From Thermoflexus hugenholtzii JAD2 (lineage in GTDB: Bacteria; Chloroflexota; Dehalococcoidia; SHYB01), in contig CAMAVV010000024.1 in NCBI GenBank assembly GCA_945861815.1, forward strand, positions 1 through 12,940: a stretch of 12,940 bases of DNA, in the 5' to 3' direction. Positions 1 through 6,236 of this stretch are shown one piece after another. Below the pieces are notes generated by a model, which saw only the letters and a program-made list of their open reading frames with translations, had not been told where the DNA came from and ran no database searches. Position 1 is the first letter of the stretch; every line of letters starts with the position of its first letter. A program made the translations under genes and the position numbers.

Positions 1-6
1 TATCAT
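1..6 (+). promoter_or_regulatory. Possible -10 box before rnc
   Basis: TATCAT at the very start of the window lies 12 bases before the rnc ATG. It would place transcription start about 6 bases before the start codon, which fits the absence of a Shine-Dalgarno sequence. The same hexamer precedes ftsY at a similar distance. The -35 region and any TG extension lie outside the window, so this is only suggestive. Confidence 0.25.
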
Positions 7-18
7 TGCCGTCTCGCT

Positions 19-723
19 ATGCCAAAACGCACCACCCAAGACCTCGAAGTCGTTCTTGATCTCGTCTTTTCCGACCGTGGCCTTCTGGGGCAGGCCCTCG
101 TCCATCGCTCCTACCTCCATGAGTCGCCCGAAGAGGCCAGCATCAGCAACGAGCGCTTGGAGTTTCTGGGCGACGCTGTCCTCGGCGCAGTCATTGCCGA
201 CACTCTATTCCGCCGCTTCCCTGACCATTCTGAAGGCCGCCTCACCACCATGCGCGCTGAGCTGGTGCGCTCCTCGACCCTCGCCGAGATCGCTGAGCGC
301 CTCCACCTGGGCGAACACCTTCTCCTTGGCAAAGGTGAAGAGCAGTCCGGCGGGCGCAAGAAAGAGCGCAACCTGGCGCGCACCTTCGAGGCTGTCCTTG
401 GCGCTGTCTACCTCGATCAAGGCTATGACGTGGCAAGCACCTGGGCGCTGGCCCAGTACGCGGAGCGGCTTGCCGCCCTCTCCAGCGCCGCCCCGAAGGA
501 CTTCAAGTCCCAGTTGCAAGAGCAGGTCCAGGCCGAAGGCAGCCCCTCGCCCAAGTACCGTGTCGTGAAGTCAGAAGGCCCCGACCACCTCAAAGACTTC
601 GAGATCGAGGTCGTGGTCGATGGCGAAGTGCTGGGCCGCGGCCAGGGACGAAGCAAGCGCACCGCCCAGCAAGAGGCCGCCCGCCAGGCCCTGGCAAAAT
701 TGCGAGGCGAAGAAGTCACGTAG
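19..723 (+). CDS. rnc: Ribonuclease III
   Basis: This is a double-strand-specific endoribonuclease of the cytoplasm, which matures rRNA precursors and cuts structured mRNAs. The 234-residue length is normal for the family. The N-terminal catalytic domain (about residues 8-150) carries the signature NERLEFLGDAVLG at 44-56, giving the acidic residues E45, E48 and D52. The second acidic cluster reads LARTFEAVLGAVYLD (119-133). It keeps E124 (E. coli E117 equivalent) but has R121 where the E. coli enzyme has D114. A double-stranded RNA-binding domain follows at about 158-230, ending in a basic helix with KRTAQQEAARQAL. The ATG at 19 gives a standard N terminus, but there is no clear Shine-Dalgarno in the 18 bases before it. 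A dehydrogenase gene follows after 50 bases, where many bacteria have smc. The family assignment is certain; full activity with R121 is not. Confidence 0.96.
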   Translation: MPKRTTQDLEVVLDLVFSDRGLLGQALVHRSYLHESPEEASISNERLEFLGDAVLGAVIADTLFRRFPDHSEGRLTTMRAELVRSSTLAEIAERLHLGEHLLLGKGEEQSGGRKKERNLARTFEAVLGAVYLDQGYDVASTWALAQYAERLAALSSAAPKDFKSQLQEQVQAEGSPSPKYRVVKSEGPDHLKDFEIEVVVDGEVLGRGQGRSKRTAQQEAARQALAKLRGEEVT

Positions 724-761
724 GGGCGCAAGGGCGTGCGCCCATTTCCCGGAATATCCCC

Positions 762-768
762 AAGGAGG
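762..768 (+). promoter_or_regulatory. Ribosome binding site of the dehydrogenase gene
   Basis: AAGGAGG, a full Shine-Dalgarno match, ends 5 bases before the ATG at 774. It fixes that start and shows that this organism does use canonical ribosome binding sites, unlike the starts of rnc and ftsY here. Confidence 0.85.
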
Positions 769-773
769 CCCAC

Positions 774-1673
774 ATGCCCAAGCCATCAAAAGTCGCAATG
801 GTCACCGGCGCAAGCCGAGGCATCGGACGCGGGTGCGCCCTGGAACTGGCAAAGAAAGGCTTCGACGTCGTTCTCTGCGCGCGCACCGTCAAGGAGGGCC
901 AAGCCTTCGAGCACTCTTCGACGGTCAAGAAATCTGATAAGACGCCCCTGCCGGGGAGCCTGGAATCGGTGGCGAAGGAGATCAAAGCCCTTGGCCGCCA
1001 GGCTCTCGTCGTGAAGCTCGATCTCTTGGTGCGAAAAGATGTCGAGACCGCCGTCAAGACGACGCTCCGTGAGTGGGGGCGCATCGACGTCTTGGTCAAC
1101 AACGCTCGCTATATCGGCCCCGGCCACATGGACTGGTTCATCGACACGCCCATCGACCTCTTCGACCAGCACATCCAGTGCAACGTCCTCTCGCCCCTCT
1201 ACCTCTGCAAGCTCGTTATCCCTGCCATGCGCAAACAGGGCGGCGGTGTCATCATCAACGTCACCTCCGGCGCAGGCTGGCATGAGACGCCAAATATGCT
1301 CGGCGCCGGCGGATGGGGCCTTGGCTATTCCGTCAGCAAGGCCGCCTTCAACCGCATCGCGCCAGGCCTGGCGAAGGAGTTGAAGCAGTTCAACATCGCC
1401 GTCATCAACCTGGAGCCCGGCTTCGTCGGCACGGAGCGCCTCGCCCAAGACATGGGCCCCTTCGGCTTCGACGTCAGCAAAGCCCTGAACGTCGACGTGC
1501 CTGGGCTGACCTGCGCTCACCTTGCCACGCATCCAACGCCCCTCTACTACTCCGGCATGAACGTCTTTGCGCCTGGCTATGTGGTGGAGCAAAAACTCGT
1601 CGACGGCACCAAGCTCCCCGCGCCCTACGGGCCAAGCATGTGGGGTATGCCTAGGCCAACGCTGCCGGGGTAG
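774..1673 (+). CDS. Short-chain dehydrogenase/reductase (SDR), substrate unknown
   Basis: This is a cytoplasmic NAD(P)-dependent oxidoreductase of the SDR superfamily, 299 residues. The Rossmann motif TGASRGIG lies at 11-18. R15 inside it and R37 after the second strand are both basic, which in classical SDRs favours NADP(H). VNNA is at 108-111, followed by R112 where Gly is usual. The active-site set is complete: N137, S165 in INVTSGAG, Y185 and K189 (YSVSK). An extension at about 43-62, between the second strand and the next helix, is rich in Lys and Ser and ends in LPGS. The C-terminal 60 residues, rich in Pro, Tyr and Gly, are longer than in a minimal SDR and may shape the substrate pocket. 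A strong ribosome binding site supports the ATG. The gene lies 50 bases after rnc on the same strand and may share its transcript. I do not recognise the substrate. Confidence 0.92.
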   Translation: MPKPSKVAMVTGASRGIGRGCALELAKKGFDVVLCARTVKEGQAFEHSSTVKKSDKTPLPGSLESVAKEIKALGRQALVVKLDLLVRKDVETAVKTTLREWGRIDVLVNNARYIGPGHMDWFIDTPIDLFDQHIQCNVLSPLYLCKLVIPAMRKQGGGVIINVTSGAGWHETPNMLGAGGWGLGYSVSKAAFNRIAPGLAKELKQFNIAVINLEPGFVGTERLAQDMGPFGFDVSKALNVDVPGLTCAHLATHPTPLYYSGMNVFAPGYVVEQKLVDGTKLPAPYGPSMWGMPRPTLPG

Positions 1674-1680
1674 AAGTAAG

Positions 1681-1709
1681 AAAAAAAGAGTCGTACCAGG
1701 CGGAGACTC
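1681..1709 (-). terminator. Rho-independent terminator of the luciferase-like oxidoreductase gene
   Basis: Read on the minus strand just past the TAG of the 1716-2594 gene, GAGTC (1705-1709) and GACTC (1688-1692) form a 5-bp stem. The 12-base loop can add a short CC/GG pairing. The stem is followed directly by seven T (1681-1687). The stem is short but the T tract is well placed. On the plus strand no T tract follows the hairpin, so it should not end the dehydrogenase transcript efficiently. Confidence 0.6.
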
Positions 1710-1715
1710 GACTGG

Positions 1716-2594
1716 CTAGACCCCCGTCTTCTTCAGCGCCTCGCGCCACTGCCGCATCGCCTCGATGTGCGCCTGCGCGCCCTTCAGCCCGCAGTCCATC
1801 GTATTGATTCGCACGTGCGTCGCGCCGAAGGCCTTCCACTCCAGGGCGTTCGCCGCGCACTGCTCAGGCGTCGAGTTCGCCAGCACCACGCTTGCGTCGA
1901 TGCCCAGCTTCGCCGGGTCGCGCCCCGCTTCCTTCGCGTGGCGGCGGAAGGCGTTCACGATGTCCTTCAAACGGTCTGAAAGCCCAGGCCCAGCCGGGAT
2001 GATGCCGTCGGCAAAGCGGCCTGCCCGTCGCAGCCCTCGTTCGGAATAGGTCCCCATCCAGATGGGAATGGGCCGCTGGACAGGCATCGGGTTCAGACCC
2101 GCTGCCGTAATCGTGTGGAAGCGCCCCTTGAAGGTCACGACAGGCTTTGTCCACAACTGGCGCATCACCTCTATCTGCTCCTCCTGTATCGCGCCGCGCT
2201 TGTGCACATCCACCCCTAGCGCCTCATACTCCACCTGATTCCAGCCGACGCCGATGCCGAGGCGCACGCGGCCATTGCTGAGGACATCCGCCTCTGCCGC
2301 TTGTTTCGCCAGGAGCGCCGTCTGCCTTAGCGGCGAGACCACCACCCCCGTCACGAACTCGATGCGCTTGGTGCAAGCCGCCAGAAAGCCGAACAGTACG
2401 AAGGGCTCGTGGAACATATGCCGAGCGTCATAGACGCCCTTCCACGGCTGGTGCGAGTTCACGTCCGCGCCGAGGATGTGCTCATAGAACAGGATGTAGT
2501 CGATGCCCAGGGCCTCTGCTGCCTCTGCGTAGGCTCGCAGGCCGCCCGGGTCTGCGCCGATCTCCGTCTGCGGAAAGACAACGCCAATCTTCAT
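1716..2594 (-). CDS. LLM-class (luciferase-like) oxidoreductase, probably F420-dependent
   Basis: This is a 292-residue cytoplasmic flavin/deazaflavin oxidoreductase of the bacterial luciferase-like fold. It resembles the group annotated as probable F420-dependent (TIGR03619, Rv2161c-like). The N terminus MKIGVVFPQ with an LRAYAEAAEALG helix is the usual first beta-alpha unit. GIGVGWN (113-119) is the family's glycine-rich strand-turn, followed by an EYEALG segment. PIPIWMG (175-181) with RRAGRFADGIIP (189-200) is the typical later phosphate and cofactor-binding region. Length is normal for a complete single-domain member. The ATG is supported by an AGGTGAT ribosome binding site at 2598-2604. 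The gene has its own promoter and terminator, converges on the dehydrogenase and diverges from ftsY, so it is probably an independent unit. F420 versus FMN use cannot be decided from the sequence alone, and the substrate is unknown. Confidence 0.9.
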   Translation of the reverse strand: MKIGVVFPQTEIGADPGGLRAYAEAAEALGIDYILFYEHILGADVNSHQPWKGVYDARHMFHEPFVLFGFLAACTKRIEFVTGVVVSPLRQTALLAKQAAEADVLSNGRVRLGIGVGWNQVEYEALGVDVHKRGAIQEEQIEVMRQLWTKPVVTFKGRFHTITAAGLNPMPVQRPIPIWMGTYSERGLRRAGRFADGIIPAGPGLSDRLKDIVNAFRRHAKEAGRDPAKLGIDASVVLANSTPEQCAANALEWKAFGATHVRINTMDCGLKGAQAHIEAMRQWREALKKTGV

Positions 2595-2645
2595 GCGATC
2601 ACCTCACCATAGGGTCAAGGAAGTCCGGAATTCAGGAATGTGGGA

Positions 2646-2674
2646 AGTATAAGAGTTGTCTTGTCCCTTTCCAA
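2646..2674 (-). promoter_or_regulatory. Sigma70-type promoter of the luciferase-like oxidoreductase gene
   Basis: On the minus strand, TTGGAA (2669-2674) and TATACT (2646-2651) are separated by exactly 17 bases. The hexamers match consensus at 4 of 6 and 5 of 6 positions. Transcription would start near 2639, leaving a leader of about 45 bases that contains the ribosome binding site at 2598-2604. Confidence 0.55.
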
Positions 2675-2766
2675 TGCCTACTCTTCCTCCTTCCCCACGT
2701 TCCATTTTCTTGCCGCCTATCCCTTCAGTGTTCTCAGTGGATAAATCTCCTGTCCTCTTCTCCCCG

Positions 2767-2775
2767 TGCTATCAT
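2767..2775 (+). promoter_or_regulatory. Extended -10 promoter of ftsY
   Basis: TGCTATCAT is an extended -10 element (TG, one base, TATCAT) with no convincing -35 17 bases upstream. The predicted transcription start, about 6-7 bases past the box, is near 2781-2782, only 3-4 bases before the ftsY ATG at 2785. That would give a practically leaderless mRNA and explain why no ribosome binding site precedes the gene. Confidence 0.45.
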
Positions 2776-2784
2776 GCTCCGGTT

Positions 2785-3735
2785 ATGATTCGCCTCTTTG
2801 GACGCAAGCAAAAGATAGAGTCCGGCCTTCAGAAGACCCGCTCCGGCCTCTTTGGGCGCATCCTTGGCATCCTCGATAAACCGACGGTCAGCGACGACGT
2901 TTGGGACGAGCTGGAAGAGGCCCTCATCGCCGCCGATGTAGGCGCGAAGCTGGCTATCGAAATCCTCGCCCGCATCAAGGAGCGCGTCAGGAAAGAGGGT
3001 GCTCGCGACGGCCCTGCAGTTCAGGCCATCCTCAAGGATGAGATGCTCCGCGTCCTTACTGTCGCCAGCAAACCCTCGCTCCTCGCCGGCGAGGAGAAGC
3101 TTGCCCTGCCCGCCAAGCCCTACGTTGTGCTGATAATCGGCGTCAACGGCGTCGGCAAGACCACCAGCATCGCCAAGATAGGCAAACTCCTCACAGATAA
3201 AGGCGTGACGGTCCTCCTCGCCGCAGGGGACACCTTTCGCGCGGCAGGCGCAGAGCAACTGGAGATATGGGCCAAGCGCATCAACGTGGAGGTCGTCTCC
3301 CACCAATCGGGCGGCGACCCCGGCGCAGTCGCCTTCGACGCCTTGCAGGCAGCCAAGGCGCGCGGTTCCGACGTAGTAATAATAGATACCGCAGGCCGCC
3401 TCCACACCAAGACCAACCTTATGGAAGAGCTCAAGAAAGTCCAGCGCGTCATCCAGCGCTTCGATGCGAAGTCCCCCCACGAGACCATCCTCGTCCTGGA
3501 CGCCACCACGGGGCAGAACGGCCTTGCCCAAGCCAAGAGCTTTGCCGATGCCGTCGGCGTCACCGGCATCATGCTGGCGAAGCTGGACGGCACTGCCAAG
3601 GGAGGCATCGCCTTCGCCATCGCCGACCAGCTGAAGCTGCCCATCGTCTTTGTCGGCACAGGCGAGCAGACGGACGATATCGCCGCCTTCTCCGCCTCTG
3701 ACTTCGTCGACGCGCTCTTCGCCCGTGAGGCCTAG
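2785..3735 (+). CDS. ftsY: Signal recognition particle receptor FtsY
   Basis: This is the SRP receptor GTPase, which docks SRP-bound ribosomes at the membrane by pairing with Ffh. It has 316 residues from the ATG at 2785. An open frame extends upstream to an ATG at 2656, but the extra 43 residues are Pro/Ser-rich and unlike FtsY. MIRLFGRKQK is a typical membrane-associating start. The N domain spans about 10-105. The G domain has GVNGVGKT (119-126), DTFRAAGAEQL (149-159), DTAGR (201-205), the guanine-specificity motif as AKLD (265-268, usually TKLD) and GTGEQTDD (291-298). There is no long acidic A domain. The downstream membrane gene begins one codon after the TAG and in the same frame, so the two are surely cotranscribed. 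The usual neighbour smc is absent. Confidence 0.95.
   Translation: MIRLFGRKQKIESGLQKTRSGLFGRILGILDKPTVSDDVWDELEEALIAADVGAKLAIEILARIKERVRKEGARDGPAVQAILKDEMLRVLTVASKPSLLAGEEKLALPAKPYVVLIIGVNGVGKTTSIAKIGKLLTDKGVTVLLAAGDTFRAAGAEQLEIWAKRINVEVVSHQSGGDPGAVAFDALQAAKARGSDVVIIDTAGRLHTKTNLMEELKKVQRVIQRFDAKSPHETILVLDATTGQNGLAQAKSFADAVGVTGIMLAKLDGTAKGGIAFAIADQLKLPIVFVGTGEQTDDIAAFSASDFVDALFAREA
3727..3730 (+). promoter_or_regulatory. Ribosome binding site for the YYY membrane gene, inside the end of ftsY
   Basis: GAGG ends 8 bases before the TTG at 3739, a normal spacing. It supports TTG as the start. The next in-frame ATG, at 3946, would remove the first membrane segments. Confidence 0.5.
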
Positions 3736-3738
3736 CCC

Positions 3739-6228
3739 TTGCTCGACCTATTTTTCTGGTGGCTGACCTTCCTCCTCCTCGGTCTCGCCACGCTTCCCCT
3801 CACCCTCGTCCTCTTCCATCGCCTGCCTGATCGCGGCTATGCCTTCAGCCGCCCCCTTGGCCTCCTCATCTTCTCTTACGCCTATTGGCTCCTTGGCCAC
3901 TGGGTTCCCAACAGGCGCGGCCTCACCTTCGCTATCTTCTTCGTCATGCTGGCCGTCATCTTCTTCATCGCCGCGCGCCGCCGCCGCGCCGTCTTCCAGT
4001 TCCTTCGCAAGCAGTGGGGTGTCGTCCTTGCGACAGAGGCCGTCTTCCTCGGCGTCTTCGTCGTCTGGGCCGTCATCCGCAGCATGACGCCCGATGTCGC
4101 CCACACGGAACAGCCGATGGACTTCATGCTCCTCAACAGCATCCTTCACACCGACCGCTTCCCGCCGGAGGACGCCTGGTTCGCGGGCGAGTCTGTCTCC
4201 TACTACTACTTCGGCTACCTGATGGCCGGCGGCATCACCAAACTCACCGGCATCTCCTCCAGCGTCGCCTACAACCTCTCCCTCGCCACCTTCGCCGCCA
4301 TGGCCGCCACAGGCGCGTTCAGCATCGCCTACAACGTCGTGCGCTCCATCAGGATGCCTTCCATCAGACTCCCCAGCGTAAAGACAGCCATGCTCGTCGG
4401 CTGTCTCGCCGTCGTTCTTCTCCTCTTTATGGCTAACCTCGTCGGCTTTTTGGAGTACCTCCAAGCCAACGGCGGCGGCTCCGATGGCTTTTGGAAGTGG
4501 GTCCGCGTAGACGGCCTTACAGGCGTTGACCGCAGCGCAAGCCGCTTCCCCGACGATACCTGGTGGTGGTGGCGCTCCACCCGTGTCATCAACAGCTTCC
4601 CTGGCGGCGGTGGAGGCGTGGACTACACCATCACCGAGTTCCCCTTCTTCAGCTTTATGCTCGGCGATATGCACCCCCACGTCATGGCCCTGCCCTTCAT
4701 GTTCCTCGCCATGGCCGTGGGCTATACCGTTCTTCGCGCCGCTCCAATCGTGGACCTCTCCTGGCTGCGGCGGCATCCCTGGCACGCCGTCCTCATCGCC
4801 CTCATCCTCGGCGGCCTCGGCTTCATCAACAGTTGGGACATGCCCACCTTCGCGGCTCTCGTCTTCGCTTGCATCCTCTTACGCACCCTGCATGCCCGCC
4901 TTCGCGGCGCGACCGTTGACTGGCGGCAGGTCGCATTGGTTATCGCCATCCTCGCTATTGCTTGTGTCGTTTTCTATTTCCCCTTCTACCTCGTCTTCGA
5001 TTCCCAGGCCAGCGGCATTCTCCCCGTGCGCCGCGTCATGACGCGCCCCATCCACTTCACCCTTGTCTGGGGCCCCTTTCTTCTCCTCATCACGACTTTT
5101 ATCGCCGGCCTCTTTGTCGTCCTCTTCCGCGACCGTATCCTTCACGCCCTGCGCTGGCTCTGGGGCGCGGAGGAAGACCCCCGGGCAGATTCGCTCGCAG
5201 GGGCACAGGGCCATGCGCCCGCCAAGCAATCCCTCTGGTCTCGCACCTGGTTCCTGGCGCTTCTCCTTCCCGTCATTCCCTTCGCCATCTGGGCCGGCGT
5301 GGAGCTTGGCGTCGACGTCCATGAAGGCAAAACGACGGAAGGCCTTCTCGCCATCGGCACGCGCTTCTGGCACCTCATGCCCTGGTTCATCGTCATGGGC
5401 CTTGGATTCGCCGTCCTCCTGGGCAAAGCTCGCAAAGAGGGGTCTGCCTCTACGCCCCTTCAGTTCGCTCTTCTCCTCATCCTCTTCGGCCTCCTCCTCA
5501 CCATGGGCGCTGAACTCTTCCGCATCGTCGACTTCTTCAACAATCGCATGAATACCGTTTTCAAGATCTACTACCAAACGTGGGCGCTCTTCTCCGTAGC
5601 GGGCGCAATAGCCTTCTACTGGTGGGCGTCTCGCCTCTTCCTCGTGAAGCGATTACCCCGTTTGGCGATAGCCGGCCTTTTGACAGTCTTTGTCGCCTTC
5701 ATCATCGCCGGGATGGCCTATATGCCCCCTGCTGTGAACAACAAGGCGACCAAGGGTATGCCTTCGCGAACACTGGACGCACTCGCCTCAGCCAAGCGCA
5801 GCAACCCGAAGGAGTTCGAGGCCATTCGCCATCTGCGCAGCATCGTGGACCACAGCATGGTCGTTGTGGAGGCGATGCCGGGCGGGGATGGCAGGCCCAC
5901 CGGCGATTACGATTCGGAGATCAGCCGCATCGCGATGCGCACTGGCATCCCCACTATCCTCGGCTGGCCCGGCCACGAGCACCAGTGGCGCGGCAACCCC
6001 TTTGACCCAATCCAGGAGCGCTTCCGCGACGTTGATGCTATTTACAGGAACCAGGACGTTGTTGCCGTCATTCGCCTCTTGAAGAAGTATGATGCTGAGT
6101 ACGTCTTTGTCGGCGATTTGGAGCGCCGCACCTACGGCGAGGGCGTCGGCGACAAGTTCCGCTTATTCATGGATATCGAATTTCGGAACGACCGCGTTGT
6201 AATATACAGAACGCGCGAATCTTCCTAA
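3739..6228 (+). CDS. YYY-motif polytopic membrane protein (DUF2298 / Chlor_Arch_YYY), putative GT-C-like glycosyltransferase
   Basis: This is a large integral membrane protein of 829 residues with roughly 16 hydrophobic segments. The YYYFG motif at 155-159 defines the Chlor_Arch_YYY family (TIGR03662), which is of unknown function and occurs mainly in Chloroflexota and Archaea. The loop before it, TEQPMDF (123-129) through FPPEDAW, is acidic and aromatic, as in the first outer loop of GT-C glycosyltransferases. Other family-like blocks are a Trp-rich stretch with WWWWRSTRVI (275-284), EFPFFSFMLGDMHPHV (300-315) and RMNTVFKIYYQTW (603-615). After the last membrane segment (about 640-661), residues 665-829 form a soluble, probably external domain with GWPGHEHQWRG (742-752). 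The start is a TTG with GAGG upstream. Located directly after ftsY and before an Agl23-like gene. Sugar-transfer activity is inferred from fold-like features, not shown. Confidence 0.9.
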   Translation: MLDLFFWWLTFLLLGLATLPLTLVLFHRLPDRGYAFSRPLGLLIFSYAYWLLGHWVPNRRGLTFAIFFVMLAVIFFIAARRRRAVFQFLRKQWGVVLATEAVFLGVFVVWAVIRSMTPDVAHTEQPMDFMLLNSILHTDRFPPEDAWFAGESVSYYYFGYLMAGGITKLTGISSSVAYNLSLATFAAMAATGAFSIAYNVVRSIRMPSIRLPSVKTAMLVGCLAVVLLLFMANLVGFLEYLQANGGGSDGFWKWVRVDGLTGVDRSASRFPDDTWWWWRSTRVINSFPGGGGGVDYTITEFPFFSFMLGDMHPHVMALPFMFLAMAVGYTVLRAAPIVDLSWLRRHPWHAVLIALILGGLGFINSWDMPTFAALVFACILLRTLHARLRGATVDWRQVALVIAILAIACVVFYFPFYLVFDSQASGILPVRRVMTRPIHFTLVWGPFLLLITTFIAGLFVVLFRDRILHALRWLWGAEEDPRADSLAGAQGHAPAKQSLWSRTWFLALLLPVIPFAIWAGVELGVDVHEGKTTEGLLAIGTRFWHLMPWFIVMGLGFAVLLGKARKEGSASTPLQFALLLILFGLLLTMGAELFRIVDFFNNRMNTVFKIYYQTWALFSVAGAIAFYWWASRLFLVKRLPRLAIAGLLTVFVAFIIAGMAYMPPAVNNKATKGMPSRTLDALASAKRSNPKEFEAIRHLRSIVDHSMVVVEAMPGGDGRPTGDYDSEISRIAMRTGIPTILGWPGHEHQWRGNPFDPIQERFRDVDAIYRNQDVVAVIRLLKKYDAEYVFVGDLERRTYGEGVGDKFRLFMDIEFRNDRVVIYRTRESS

Positions 6229-6233
6229 GGAAG
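6227..6233 (+). promoter_or_regulatory. Ribosome binding site of the Agl23-like gene overlapping the upstream stop
   Basis: AAGGAAG overlaps the TAA of the YYY gene (6226-6228) and precedes the ATG at 6237. The core AGGA ends 5 bases before the start. This arrangement suggests translational coupling of the two membrane proteins. Confidence 0.6.
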
Positions 6234-6236
6234 CCA

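Noticed and set aside
786..1592. 268-codon open frame on the minus strand inside the SDR gene
   Set aside because: Antisense to a gene with a complete SDR motif set; low-complexity acidic composition and no motifs.
2656..2784. Upstream extension of ftsY from an ATG at 2656
   Set aside because: The 43 extra residues are Pro/Ser-rich, unlike any FtsY N terminus, and overlap a likely extended -10 promoter. MIRLFGRKQK at 2785 is a typical start.
2734..3531. 265-codon open frame on the minus strand inside ftsY
   Set aside because: Antisense to clear GTPase motifs; no recognisable domain or ribosome binding site.
4561..4617. TGG and GGC/GGT runs as a possible microsatellite
   Set aside because: They encode a Trp run and a Gly run next to WRSTRVI in the YYY protein. 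The Trp-Arg-Ser region is family-like, so coding constraint explains it.
3748..4785. 345-codon open frame on the minus strand inside the YYY gene
   Set aside because: It is antisense to a confident gene. Its Glu/Asp/Gly/Ala-rich composition is what the C/T-rich codons of a membrane gene give on the other strand, and no domain is recognisable.
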